A stretch of 64,000 nucleotides of DNA from Eumeta japonica (lineage: Eukaryota > Arthropoda > Insecta > Lepidoptera > Psychidae): positions 1 to 64,000 of the forward strand of contig BGZK01000223.1 of the NCBI GenBank assembly GCA_005406025.1, in the 5' to 3' direction. How positions within the stretch are numbered: position 1 is the first letter of the stretch; each line of letters starts with the position of its first letter. A program made the translations under genes and the position numbers. Below, piece by piece: positions 12,601 through 22,577 of the stretch. The notes beneath the pieces are model-generated. The model did no database searches. It was not told where the DNA came from and saw only the letters and a list, made by a program, of their open reading frames with translations.

Positions 12601-14629
12601 TGAAAAAAATATTATGTTAAGAAAGACTGAAATCACCACTCTAGAACAGAAAAATATTGAAACTGCCCTACTAGTAACCTAACCTAATAACGTATTCCCT
12701 TCACAACTAGATGGAAAATTCGCTTTTCGTCCCCGACATCGAAGAGGAAAGTGCTACATTATTATTACTCACGTAGTATTATCCCCCCTCACCATCGGCT
12801 CGGGAGGTAACACTACGCGGCTTGCAAAGCCCTATCTAGGTGAATAATATACTATTTTGCTGTATATAAATCTTGGCTTTATGAAAAATGTCATGAAAAC
12901 AATGGATCAATGAGGTGCTGGATTTTTCACGTGGATATATCTATGGTCTATATCTTCTTTTGTAATAGGAATCATTTCATGAACAGGAGTTTAAGTGTGA
13001 CGCCATCTGTTGTTTGATAAGTGAATGAAGTTATTAAATACGAGATCTACTGCATAGACAATCCGATAGCGCGTGGACTTGGGTTGACATGTCGTATGCA
13101 ATACGTTTCGCGTGGTAATAAGTGAGTAAACGCAGCAAACCATTCCACGGATTCCGAAAGTGCTTGAATTATTTATATTTATATATGCAATTACTCCACA
13201 ACGTTGCATAATTCCGAGCTTTTTTTGTATCATTGACTTGTGTTTAATAAATTCACTTGAAAATTTGAATTCCGAATACGAATCCGCATAAAACTTACGG
13301 CTTTATGAATTTGTAATACTAATTAATCTACTATTGCTCATGTTTCTCTTTTATGTACTAAAGTATACATATTTCTAATGTGAACTTAAAAGCTCACATT
13401 ATTAATAGAAAAATAACTCTGCTTATTTAAACGTCTAAATGGCTGAACTGATTTTGATGAAATTTAGCATGGAGATGATGAATGGGATAGTAAGAAAGGT
13501 ACGTATGAGATAGAGAGATAAAACAAAAGAAGGGAAAAAAGAATAAATTGGAATAAAAAGAATTTAAAAATTGGTAATGGTACAGGATAAAAGCTAGGAT
13601 CAAAATGAAATGCAATCTGGATGAGATATACGATCGAGGATTTAATAAAGATCAAACTCTTAATCAACATTATTTACCGATAATGATAGCCGCGGTCGAA
13701 TTCTAATAGAAAGATTTAAATTTATGAAAACAACATATATCCACGGAAAATGTGTAAATTTGCGACCAGCACAAAAGAATTCGCAAGAGTACTTAATATG
13801 CCTCGCACTTCTTGCGTTGTCATTATAAAATAAGTTATTTTGACAAACTTGCCAATATTAATTTCGTGAAATTCCGACATTGTTGGACGTGAAATAGTTA
13901 TATAAATATTCCTGCAAACCTTATTTTACTGAGGAAATTAATTTAAGCGTTAGTACGGCGTCAATGTCATAAAGCGTTTTAAATATTGTCATATTAGAAG
14001 CTGTTTTCTATAGTCTCTGCTGCAATAAACTATTAAACAATAATAATGTCATTGCACGCAGAAGACACTTGATGTTGCAGTAACAATGTACATGCTGCCA
14101 TAGACTTAGAAAAGAAGCTAACAGACCATGTCTAGCAAACGGCCGAAGTACTACATGTTATCTCATTGAGAACATTGGAATCGACAGAAGACGATGATTT
14201 CAAGAAAACTTTGACTTATTTCTTGAATAAATGCTATTACTACGATACAATTCTGAACAGTGGTAACTGCTTTCTGAAATCAAGTAATTGGAGTAAGTAG
14301 GCAAAGAAAAACATTTGACATAAACAACGTGAATTCGGCGCAATGGCGATCGATCGAGTCGTTTAGGTTAGTTGGGAATTTATGTTTAAGGATTATACGA
14401 TTAAACAAACTGACTTGATGATGACTTTGGGCGCGCGTCAATCATTCTTTAGCGATACTCCGTCCACATATTTACTGCTTCCATAATAGTCGTAGTACCA
14501 ATAAAATCTTAATTACCGTCTAACCTACTGTTAAATTTAATTATATTTAAACAAATTACATGTACAATCGTATCATCTTTTTGAATACTTACCTCGATTC
14601 AAAACTAATCTCCATCCCGTTAACGTCAT
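1991..14629 (-). CDS. Gene A: SLC17-type MFS anion/phosphate transporter, 3' part outside the window
   Basis: Six exons on the minus strand join in frame: 14593-14629, 10659-10873, 7161-7400, 4402-4611, 3888-4055, 1991-2207. They give 362 residues plus one base. Exon order, splice phases and most exon lengths match gene B. Motifs match too: PQRYVLGIMG, TMRVCLSMTITQMV, YYGYVITHLPGGLLAEKFGG, RVIEGFGE, FGGAQVGNIAGPYLSG, CYSTPNSHPFISDKE and GHDWGYFTMITDLPKYF. The exons corresponding to gene B exons 7 and 8 (helices 9-12, about 156 residues) are not found between 1 and 1990. The gene is cut by the window edge, or less likely truncated. The frames visible are open and splice sites intact, so it looks functional. 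It is 7.7 kb downstream of gene B in the same orientation. Confidence 0.9.
2283..2375 (+). repeat. (TG)n / TGCG microsatellite
   Basis: About 90 bp of alternating purine-pyrimidine, mainly TG with TGCG interruptions, ending in a pure TG run. It lies in gene A intron 5, 76 bp from exon 6. The His/Thr-rich open frame across it is an artefact of the repeat. Confidence 0.9.
3888..4055 (-). CDS. Gene A coding exon 5 (central cytoplasmic loop)
   Basis: Residues 235-290, phase 0 at both ends, acceptor TGCGCAG and donor GTGAGT. It reads VLLCYSTPNSHPFISDKERQ, then LDPVPFKAIFRSTPLWVLIM. It is two codons shorter than its gene B counterpart. Confidence 0.92.
4402..4611 (-). CDS. Gene A coding exon 4 (helices 5-6)
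   Basis: Residues 165-234, phase 0 at both ends. It reads GPVTPAFVLLLARWVPPAER, then FGAMIFGGAQVGNIAGPYLSG, and ends VVWFIFW before GTGAGT. It is markedly GC-rich relative to its introns. Confidence 0.92.
5765..6516 (-). repeat. About 745 bp interspersed repeat, copy 1 (inverted), in gene A intron 3
   Basis: The left end 'agttccgagct...ggaaccc' followed by a run of ccgt blocks is the reverse complement of the tail of the copies at 44341-45071 and 56978-57705. The right end '...accctataatgagcatggtccg' is the reverse complement of their head 'cggaccatgctYagtgtag'. No coding frame was recognised. Confidence 0.7.
7161..7400 (-). CDS. Gene A coding exon 3 (helices 2-4)
   Basis: Residues 85-164, phase 0 at both ends. 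It starts AREKYDWDEATQGFLL; the acceptor TTCGCAAG has a weak pyrimidine tract, so this boundary is slightly less sure. It continues YYGYVITHLPGGLLAEKFGG and ends RVIEGFGE before GTAATT. Confidence 0.88.
8390..9723 (+). mobile_element. Inactive mariner-family transposon, copy 1 (gene A intron 2)
   Basis: Imperfect terminal inverted repeats are visible: taggtcagagaaaaagtttt at the left, and aaactttttccccgacctta at the right, which read together as AGGTCRGRGAAAAAGTTTTTTC. The length, about 1.33 kb, is standard for mariner once the internal (AT)n run is allowed for. Transposase remnants on the plus strand include NWFKRFQS, RSRPVTD, LITGD followed by a stop, WDWKGIIHY, LLPPGKTINTN and MHPPYSPDLAPTDFHL. 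The element is dead: a TAA follows the first catalytic Asp (ITGD), and one base is missing in the second catalytic codon (HH-D-N reads caccatgtaac). Confidence 0.88.
9582..9641 (+). repeat. (AT)n microsatellite inside mariner copy 1
   Basis: About 60 bp of uninterrupted AT dinucleotide, between the transposase remnant and the right inverted repeat of the mariner. Confidence 0.95.
9812..10454 (+). mobile_element. Non-autonomous TIR element, copy 1 (643 bp, gene A intron 2)
   Basis: It is bounded by perfect 16-bp terminal inverted repeats, TGCATGCCTTAAGCGC (9812-9827) and its complement (10439-10454). The interior has no transposase. A second, shorter and inverted copy is at 17645-18082, sharing for example 'ctcatcactaatcgattggaaataac'-like stretches and 'cgtgattacacgggattttca'-type sequence in complement. 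No clear target-site duplication is seen. Confidence 0.75.
10659..10873 (-). CDS. Gene A coding exon 2 (helix 1 and first outer loop)
   Basis: Residues 13-84. It starts after TTTCAG and ends before GTGAGT, phase 0. It holds LIIPQRYVLGIMGLFALANS and TMRVCLSMTITQMV, then a loop with one Cys (GETCPVDD) and the sequon NGT. Confidence 0.9.
11228..11375 (+). mobile_element. 3' tail of an RTE-like LINE (fragment, gene A intron 1)
   Basis: It contains 'attggcccaggatcgtct...cgaaaaggcctaatccagcagtagaagtcatatgactgaagatgac'. This resembles the insect RTE-type 3' end that reads roughly AAAGGCC...CCCAGCAGTGG...GGCTGATGATG. Only the tail is present. Confidence 0.55.
14593..14629 (-). CDS. Gene A coding exon 1 (start codon)
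   Basis: It encodes MTLTGWRLVLNR and ends in phase 1 before GTAAGT; the split codon is Val. The T-G-W-R-L core is shared with gene B exon 1, which identifies this very short exon. No clear 5' UTR splice acceptor or initiator is visible just upstream. Confidence 0.82.
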
Positions 14630-15501
14630 TTTAATTTTACAACTTGATATATAACCATATAATGATAAAATGCATGTCACTAAATGAACTATTAGAAGTA
14701 ATTTTCCTCTGTTTTATACTAAACGAGATGCTACGTTGTGCTGTTTGTTAAGCCCGACGTGAAATAAAAGCGAGTGTTCGTGGGAAGCCACCGACTTGTT
14801 TGACAGGGATCAGATAGTAGAATTCTTATACATGTCGATCTTGTGATAAAACACGAGATAAAAATGACGTTTCAGTCTTGAATGGCATCACAACTTACGC
14901 ACATGCTACGAATAAGGCTGAACCTGTAATATTAAGTGCAATACAAATCGTGGTTAATTATAAATTTTCGACGTGACATTAATAAATTTGAAATATAATA
15001 CTGCAGAAATACAACAAATATGATATTTATGACATCGCACGTTCACATATATTTCTTTCCTGACTATCACAACAAATCCTAGTTAATTCAATTTCGACAA
15101 GGCCAGCTGTTGAGTCAAATTAAGAACTCAGCAACACTTCTGGTTTTTAATGAGTCTTATATAATTAATTTATTGCCATTCGTACCGGCGCGTCAATGTA
15201 AAACTTTTCTGCATTATTTAAACGGTATGTCGTTTCAGATTTATTTATCAGGCCAGTATTGAGACGTACTCTCTCACAACCTTTTTATTTTATATTGAGA
15301 GGCTTATTCTGAAAGCAAAAAAAAAAATGAGAAAATATCATTAACATTTTTCAATCGAGTGGAAATCGCACTCCACTAAATCAGTCTTTTGTAAATATAA
15401 ATAAATTTTCAAAGGCCGTTTCAAGCATAACATTAAATTTCTTTAAGATACTACTTGGGATAAGCATTTTTTCATAGTTACAAACAGATATAGCCTATTC
15501 G

Positions 15502-15533
15502 GTGCGCCCACATATAATTATATGCGGGCGCAC
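15502..15533. repeat. 32-bp near-perfect palindrome at the mariner copy 2 border
   Basis: gtgcgccc...gggcgcac: both halves are complementary except for one pair. It overlaps the outer end of the mariner copy 2 inverted repeat (GGGCGCAC), so it may be a duplicated transposon end. Confidence 0.7.
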
Positions 15534-16788
15534 AAAAAAAGTCTGGAATGAACAAAAAAAAATCACTATGAATGATCAAAAATAACATTATTCTTTCTTA
15601 AAACATTCTTTGCTAGCATTAATGTACTTTTTCATATAAATAAACCGATTTGACAACATTTATGCCGCTGTTTCCTGGTGACCTCGGAAACATGTTTTTC
15701 ATATTCTTCGACAGCCTCTTCTGGTGATAAAAATCGTTGACCGCGTAATTGGTTCTTAATTTTGCAAGCAAGAAAAATCACAAGGTACCAGGTTGGGACT
15801 GTACGCAGGATTGCTCATAAGTTCTACGTTTTTATCGTCCAAAAATTTATTTGTCTGTTTAGCCGTGTGAAAACTGGTATTATTGTGGTGCAAGATGATA
15901 CGACGTTTACAGTTATTTTTACGGAGTTCGTCAATAACTTCCGACAAACAAATCGTCGTGTACACTATTCATAGTATGGCAAATCTCCAAAGCAATATTA
16001 GCCGCGTGTCCAATTTTATTAAAAGAAAAGAAACAATCATCCGCTTAGAGGCACTTTGCTTGTGCATCACTTTGGTTGGTTTCGGCTCAACTCGATACAC
16101 CCATACGGTCTATTGCTCCTTTCTTTTAGGGTCTTAGCGATAAATCCATGTTTCGTCACCTAATAATATGTCCCACATCAAATTTGATGCCCATTCCTTA
16201 AATCTGGTAATCATGGCCTTGCACTAAGTGACATGGTCCGTTTTATAAGCAATAATCAAATTGTGTGGGGATCCATCACGAGCACAACTTTTCATACCCA
16301 AATGTTTGTGTAAGATTAATTGCATTTAACCCATGCCTACGCCAAAGGATGTTCGAATCTCATAGTAGGTCACATGCCTGTCTGCTTCGATCATACGCCG
16401 CACAGCATCGACGTTTTTGTTATTCACAGCGGTGAACGGGGGACCATAACGAAATTCGTCACTGAGGTTGACACGACCGCGCTTGAACTCTGCGAACCAT
16501 TTATAAATAATCATCTTGCACGGTCCTTCATCGCCGAAGGCAGTTCAAAGCCGAGTGAGGCTCTACTGAGCTGTCAAAATACACTTGAAATCGTAGAAAA
16601 CCATATTACAAAAATTTTCAACTAAATGTGATGAAGACATGCAATTTCGAAAATATGTAAAAATAGTGGGCGATTAAATGAAACAAACTGCATTTTGCAG
16701 CAAAATAATTCAATTTTCAATTGCAGTAATTATTTTTTTAGTGTTATTTATTTAAGTGGCCAGTTCCAGAAACTTCTAGTGCGCCCCA
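15525..16788 (-). mobile_element. Inactive mariner-family transposon, copy 2
   Basis: Minus-strand transposase remnants include WFAEFKRGRVNLSDEFRYG, VNNKNVDAVRRMIEADRHVTY, ILHHNNTSFHTAKQTNKFL, KNVELMSNPAYSPNLVPCDF. Imperfect inverted ends share GGGCGCAC...AAGTYTGGAA. The second catalytic Asp of mariner (HHDN) is Asn here (HHNN), and several frame breaks occur, so it is inactive. It belongs to the same subgroup as copy 3 (38699-39841), judged by the shared KQTNKFL/KNVELMS blocks. Confidence 0.85.
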
Positions 16789-17644
16789 CGTAATTACGTA
16801 CCCGCGACTTCGCGCCCATGGAATTTATTTGTTAAAATCAACTTATTTTAGTCTACTGGACTAATTAAACGAAGCTTATATGTTGCTCTATATTACACTC
16901 AAGGTACCTGTGAAAATTTCCAGAAAATATGTTAAATAGTTTTTAAGACTAGGGTGTTCAAAATTTTTAAAATTAGTCTTATTGTATTCTATTACACTCC
17001 CTATAATCTACGATCACTTTTTGGAAATCATTTTCCTTGTGCAGACACGAAGATCCTGCAGTTTTATTATATATATGGATAGTTTAAATAGCAAAGTTTT
17101 TTTTTAATATTCGAATATTGTTTTGTGATTTATTTCGACGTCAAGCAAGACGTATCACTTTTTTTTTAATTATATATATCTTAAAAAATTATGTTTTTGT
17201 GTGTAATTTTTTCCTGCTTTTGTTGCTTTTGTTCAAGCTCTAGAGTTATTTTTTATTTTGATAATTTATACATCAGCGGATTTGTCTTAATTTTGTAAGT
17301 AGGAAGGAAAGTAGAAAGATATATAAAATGTAAATCAATAAAAAATCAAACCTCTTATAATATTTTATTGCTTAACTATTATTTTGCATTTAAAGATGAT
17401 TGAACGATTTTGTCTTAACCCATGTTATCGAGCTATTGGATAATAAACAATTGCAACTTTTTCATAAACGAACCTAAATGAAATGTAATTAATCTTATTC
17501 GTCTACCAAACAAATATTTTTCCATTTGGATTGGGCTAGAAAATGAAATTAGCACCCCTCAAATTAACTCCAAAAACATTTAGCTTTTTGGGTAAAAGAA
17601 AAAGAAGCTAAATATAAATTATAAAAAGTTGGTAAAAGTAAATG

Positions 17645-18082
17645 TACATGCCTTAAGCGCTCGTGCCATACGTATGTTATTTAAATTAGAGGTTTATGAT
17701 AGCTTTTCACGAAAAATCCTCTTTATTATTTTTGATTTTCTAATAGTTTTATAGGAAACTTGAATCGAAAAAAAATTAATTTCTTATTTATTAGACATCA
17801 TAATGCAAAATAAACAAATTCACGCTCAATCTCAACCTCTATTCTAGATATTTAAGCGAAATGGCGGATCAAAACATAAATAACTGCCAGTTAAAAAGTT
17901 CAGTTACAGCTAATCGGTACTAAATCAAGCTATGATTTTTAATACAGTTATTTCCAATCGATTAGTGATGAGATTGAAAAAGAAATTAAGTTTAAAAGTT
18001 AAATAGTTTTTTAGTTATCGTGATTACACGGGATTTTCATGCGACAGCAGAAGTATACCTACGCTCGCGCTTAAGGCGTGCA
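17645..18082 (-). mobile_element. Non-autonomous TIR element, copy 2 (438 bp)
   Basis: Its ends read TACATGCCTTAAGCGC and GCGCTTAAGGCGTGCA, each one base different from the 16-bp ends of copy 1 (9812-10454). It is inverted relative to copy 1 and lacks about 200 bp of the interior. Confidence 0.72.
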
Positions 18083-19461
18083 ATAATTTATGTGGCGCGT
18101 TCTTTATGTTTTAAACGGGTTTTCTCTATAGATAGATTAAATTGTACTATGGAATAGAAAACTACGTAGATTCTGCATGTATTTTATCAAAAATTTCTAA
18201 TTACAGTATATATGTTATTAAATCAATATTTTGAGACCTCGATTTGTTTACTTACAGTCGAATCCATCATAAATCCATCTTCGTAACTTCGAAGTAGTTT
18301 AATTAAACTATGAATTTCGTAACAATACTTTCAGCTCTGTTATGAAACCTTAGTGATTGTAGGTTTTCAGCATCATTGATTGGATCTGGCGTCGAAGTCA
18401 CGGCCGCCACTGGGCTCAATATTTAAATTGGAATTAAAATTGTAATTGAAAATTTCGATTTATTTTAAACCCCTGACGAACGAAGTGATTAAGCGCCACA
18501 CGAGTGATATGAACGATTTCGGACATAATTTAATTTGAAAAATTTTCAGTTATTTTCTTAATTACACGATAGTAGTTGAAAATTTCTTAGTTACTCCCGA
18601 TATCGATCAATCGAAATTGTATGCGCTATCGCTGCGAAAACTATACGAATTACTGAGAAATTTAATGGTATAAAATTCATACCTGTCTAAAATTACTCAA
18701 ATATCTTTATAAAATATACTTATCATTACGCGATGCTGTGTGTCATAATCAAAAATGGTGTTTTATAAACAAGCAGTTATGTTAAACTAGCTTCCGTCCA
18801 TAGCTCCATCCGTATGGACATTGGATTCCTTCACCTTTCTTACCACCATCGATGTAGGACGATCTCTCTTCTAGACACGATCCTGCTCTCAATTTTAATT
18901 CGAGTTGTTCTGTTGACTCAGATCTGAAAAACCGTCTTCAGTCTCAATTATGTCGATTATGTGACTCGCGGTTTTTCCCGCGTAAATTATCATTAAGTTT
19001 AGACTAAGTCGATTCCACTGTACATTTTGACGTGCTGAAAATCATCTTAGTGATAATTTCAACATCAAAACCATTCACAAATAAATTTTATTCACGTCGA
19101 TTTACTAATAATAGGATTCATTATTCCATTCCACATAAAACGAATAGTTTTGTGCTATAAAAATTAACTTATGCCTCTCTTCCACGTAAAAACCGTAACT
19201 ATGTAGTTGCAGCTTTCATAGTTCATTTGTTCCTGAGGCGATTATTTCATCGTAGATGAAAATAAAGTCTTAGTCAAATCTTAAACCTGAAATCCGAAAA
19301 AAACCTTGATCACCTAATGGACAGATTATAAATTGTTTTGTCCATAGGAATACAAGCTTTTTTAAGAGTTAGATTAACAACATCTGCCGTTCTCATACGG
19401 GTATAAAAACATGCTATTGCAAACGTAGGTAGAATGTACATAGTATGGATAGATTCTAATT

Positions 19462-19776
19462 CTAGTTGGTAAAATAAAGAAATTCGCATATCTTATTCAA
19501 TGAAGTTAATGATTCAAATGTACGTTTAAACTTTAAATTTTCAGTGTGAGTAGCTCTATGTACCGACAAACTTCTATCGTCACTTCCGATGCTGGCTTTA
19601 GAGGTGTTCCGCACTGTCCTCGATGGCCATTGGTCATGAACTATTCCAAGCATACGATATTCATTCTTGAATGTATAACAAATTACACAGCATAATATTC
19701 CTCTAGCACACGCAGAATTAAGTAATTTACGGAAAACGAAATGTAAAACACCGTAATTTTCCTTTCGGTAGAGTTC
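19462..19776 (-). CDS. Unassigned 104-codon open frame
   Basis: An open stretch from just after a TAA to TAA. The first ATG is internal and leaves 63 residues (MLGIVHDQWPSRTVRN...). Upstream of it the frame continues with a Cys-rich block (CARGILCCVICYTF). I do not recognise a family. There are no flanking exons or convincing splice sites that I can name, so it may be a chance frame or a fragment of a mobile element. Confidence 0.2.
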   Translation of the reverse strand, partial: ELYRKENYGVLHFVFRKLLNSACARGILCCVICYTFKNEYRMLGIVHDQWPSRTVRNTSKASIGSDDRSLSVHRATHTENLKFKRTFESLTSLNKICEFLYFTN

Positions 19777-21046
19777 TTAAACGACGAGAGTTCGTATTTA
19801 CGACTTCTGCACGGCTGTGCGATGTGACCATGCAAGCATGTGACGCATCTCCCAAAATATCAAACATTTGAATAATTCTTGTACGCAACTTCCTACTTGG
19901 CACAAATATAGCACAAATTTTTCATAAAATTTCTGTCTATTTAAAGAGGATTCAAATAATATAGAGCTTATGAATTTTTACTTTAGTAATGCATTCGTAA
20001 AAAGATTTAAGATTATAAATAAACCAATAGGAGGATCGAACACTCATATTGATAACTGTCATTTTTGAAAGACGACGAAAGCCGGTAGTTCTGCAGTGAT
20101 TTCTAGTGGCTTATTGACGTCACCCTAGCCACAATATTAACCCTTTTCCTAAAATGAGTCAAATCAAAAAATGCCACAAGTACAGTACTGTTTAACTAAT
20201 CACATTTCCAATAATGATCAGAGTACAGTTCGTCCGTCCGCATGGGTACTCACCTGATTTATCTCTGCCTAAATAGAACTTCTCACTAACTTACTGTTAC
20301 TAGAATACTTCTTTATTAACTATATTAAAACTAATAGATTTTGTTTCCTTGTCAACGCCATATGCATATTTTTTACAATTATTTAAAAGAAAACCCTCAA
20401 ACTATTATATAAACCATGTGCCATCTTTAAAATGTTGTTGAAAAAAAATGTAATCAAATAACTGACAGATCTACATCTGCAATGTAGATCTATCAGCCAA
20501 TCAATTAATTTTTAGTCAGATTTGACATAAATATTTATATTATGACTCATTGACCGCAATTCTATGATTTTTAATTTTTTGTGTTTGTTTATCTGTCTAT
20601 ATACTTTTTTTTTTATAATTTAAGAACGGTTCGACTGACCTTATGGAAAATTAATATATAGTAAGAATATGTGATTGCCTAATTGACAGACAATATATTT
20701 TATATGGCTGATACACCGTAGGCTAACCGTAGGAAAAACCTGAATCACTATTTTTGTATTTCTTCAATAGCCATATTGCTTCTATACAGTTGTGTGTTAG
20801 GTGTTCGTGGGCGCGATGGGTGGGAGGGAAGCGGGTAGTCAGTATGTGGATGTGTGGATGGACGAGAAAAACCGTGAGCGTGTTTGGATCACCAAAAAAA
20901 AACAATCATTGCTGAATTTTAATTTACGCCCAGCGAAACGTGTGGGTAATGCCACGTTACTTTGTAAAAGAAATTTTGATGTGGTAAAATCTTGCGGATG
21001 TTGAAGAAATGGCATCAAAAAATTTTATTATATTCAAATCGCACGA

Positions 21047-21135
21047 AATCAAAGCAATAACCACATGAATAATAATTACATGTAATTACATAATAATTAC
21101 ATGTAATTATTATTCATGTGGTTATTGCTTTGATT
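21047..21135. repeat. Perfect 42-bp inverted repeat with 5-nt spacer
   Basis: The left arm is 21047-21088, the spacer cataa 21089-21093, and the right arm 21094-21135. The arms are exactly complementary over 42 bp, with AATAACCACATGAATAATAA at the core. It could extrude as a long hairpin. Confidence 0.95.
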
Positions 21136-21160
21136 CGATAATTTATATAATTATATTATA

Positions 21161-21208
21161 TAATTATATTTATATGTAAACTCATGAGTTTACATATAAA
21201 TATAATTA
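21161..21208. repeat. Perfect 48-bp palindrome
   Basis: The 48 bases are identical to their own reverse complement, centred on CTCATGAG (21181-21188). It starts 25 bp after the inverted repeat at 21047-21135 and lies 1.1 kb beyond the gene B stop codon. Confidence 0.95.
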
Positions 21209-21429
21209 AAACGTCTACATGCGATTTCAAAATAATTCCATTTCTTTAACTTCCTAGAGTTCTTATGCTACCAGTACCAGAGGAGCCATTAAAAACATAT
21301 TGTCTGTCTATTTGGCCGGGATAATCTTCGGTATGGGTGGATCGATCTTGATCGGATTTTCATTGGAAGGTATATAAACTCATAGGACTACAAAAAGGGT
21401 AATTTTTATCTCGGTCATACTTAGTCACT

Positions 21430-21780
21430 TACTAACTTTCACCCGCGTCTTCGCCCGCGTGCATAGCAAGTGAATTCTTTCAACTTTTATATCGACCAAT
21501 AACGCTCTCAACTATGATTTTCATCTTGTTCAAGTAGCCAGGTAAGTTTTGCATCATGAAATTAATTTCAAACCACTCACTTTCGCATTTAAAATATCAT
21601 TTAGGTTAAAACAATGAGATTTAAAAAATTAAAAAAACATATCTTTTTTCTGCATTAAGAGAACTTTATGTCACTTTTTATATCCATGACAACGTGAATG
21701 CAAAATTTCATAATGATCGGTTGAATGGTTAAGACGTGAAAGCGTAACAAACAAACAAACAAGCTCTTTATCACATTTGT
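21430..21780 (+). repeat. Lepidopteran-type CCCGCG interspersed repeat
   Basis: It starts 'acccgcgtcttcgcccgcgtg' and ends with 'ataatgatcggttgaatggttaagacgtgaaagcgtaacaaacaaac'. Related pieces are at 16790-17000, 20920-20950, 32835-33000, 53140-53340 and in reverse at about 5650. This is a familiar high-copy sequence type in moth and butterfly genomes; its class is not decided here. Confidence 0.6.
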
Positions 21781-22215
21781 AGCTTTGGTTATGATTAGAA
21801 TTACTGTCTGAAACTTGAAAATCTCTTAAAATTAGGTTAACTTGATAGGGATCGAATAGAACGTGGAACCGGCATCAGGGTCGAGAGCAGGACCGAGATC
21901 TAGAATAAGGTGGGCACAGAGTCATCAGTTAATATAAAAGACAGGAATTAATTTTGTTCCCGCGGTGAAAGAATAATTTGTATAGTTCATAAGTACTTGA
22001 AGGAAAAAAAAGAATGCTTAACTGAAAATAGTATAACTAATGTTTTCAAAAGAGCATAATACTATTTTATAAAAAGGATTACTATGCATGATTTACTTGA
22101 AATTTCTTAATTCGTCAAGAATTATAATGTGGGGTCTGAAATTAAAATAATTAAAACGTATTACGTTATATTTTTCATTATTTAATTAATAATATTTACA
22201 AGGCATAAATTAAGC

Positions 22216-22272
22216 TTTATTTATCAAAATATTCATTTTTTTTATTATGTACAAATTCGAGCGTTTTTTATT
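22216..22272 (-). promoter_or_regulatory. Candidate polyadenylation signals of gene B
   Basis: Three AATAAA hexamers (tttatt on the plus strand) lie just after the gene B stop codon, at 22267-22272, 22241-22246 and 22216-22221. In AT-rich DNA such hexamers also occur by chance; position is the main support. Confidence 0.45.
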
Positions 22273-22346
22273 TTATACAAATAACTATCGTATCTGTTTA
22301 AATATAAATCCGTCTTTTTAACAATTTTTATTACTATTAATCGAAA

Positions 22347-22577
22347 TCAAATTTTCTGTTTTTTCACGTTTTCTTCATTTACATCCCCTTTTTCATTGTC
22401 TTCTGTCTCTTTCTTGACCGGTAGAAGCCCGTGTTTCCAATCATCAGGATAACCATGCTTCTTGACATCGTCCCACCAAAGTTGCTCTCCTTTAGCCCAT
22501 ATAAGATAAATAATATTTGTGATCACAAGTATAGCTAAGCACACCCAGAAAGCTATACGCCATTGCTTCAGAGTGGA
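22347..22577 (-). CDS. Gene B coding exon 8 (helix 12, C-terminal tail, stop)
   Basis: Residues 445-520 and the stop codon. It starts STLKQWRIAFWVCL after TTTTTCAG, contains helix 12 (CLAILVITNIIYLIWA), then GEQLWWDDV. The last 35 or so residues are a hydrophilic tail rich in Lys and Glu (VKKETEDNEKG...). Confidence 0.92.
   Translation of the reverse strand, partial: STLKQWRIAFWVCLAILVITNIIYLIWAKGEQLWWDDVKKHGYPDDWKHGLLPVKKETEDNEKGDVNEENVKKQKI

Larger units (their letters stand above)
14630..22346. other. Spacer between gene A and gene B
   Basis: 7.7 kb with no recognised host exon. It holds a dead mariner (15525-16788), a TIR element (17645-18082), an unassigned ORF (19462-19776), twin palindromes (21047-21208), a CCCGCG-type repeat (21430-21780) and a purine-rich repeat (21845-21950). 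The promoter of gene A should be here or upstream, but no clear core promoter was found. Confidence 0.6.

Noticed and set aside
16320..16625. 101-codon plus-strand frame
   Set aside because: It is antisense to mariner copy 2 transposase.
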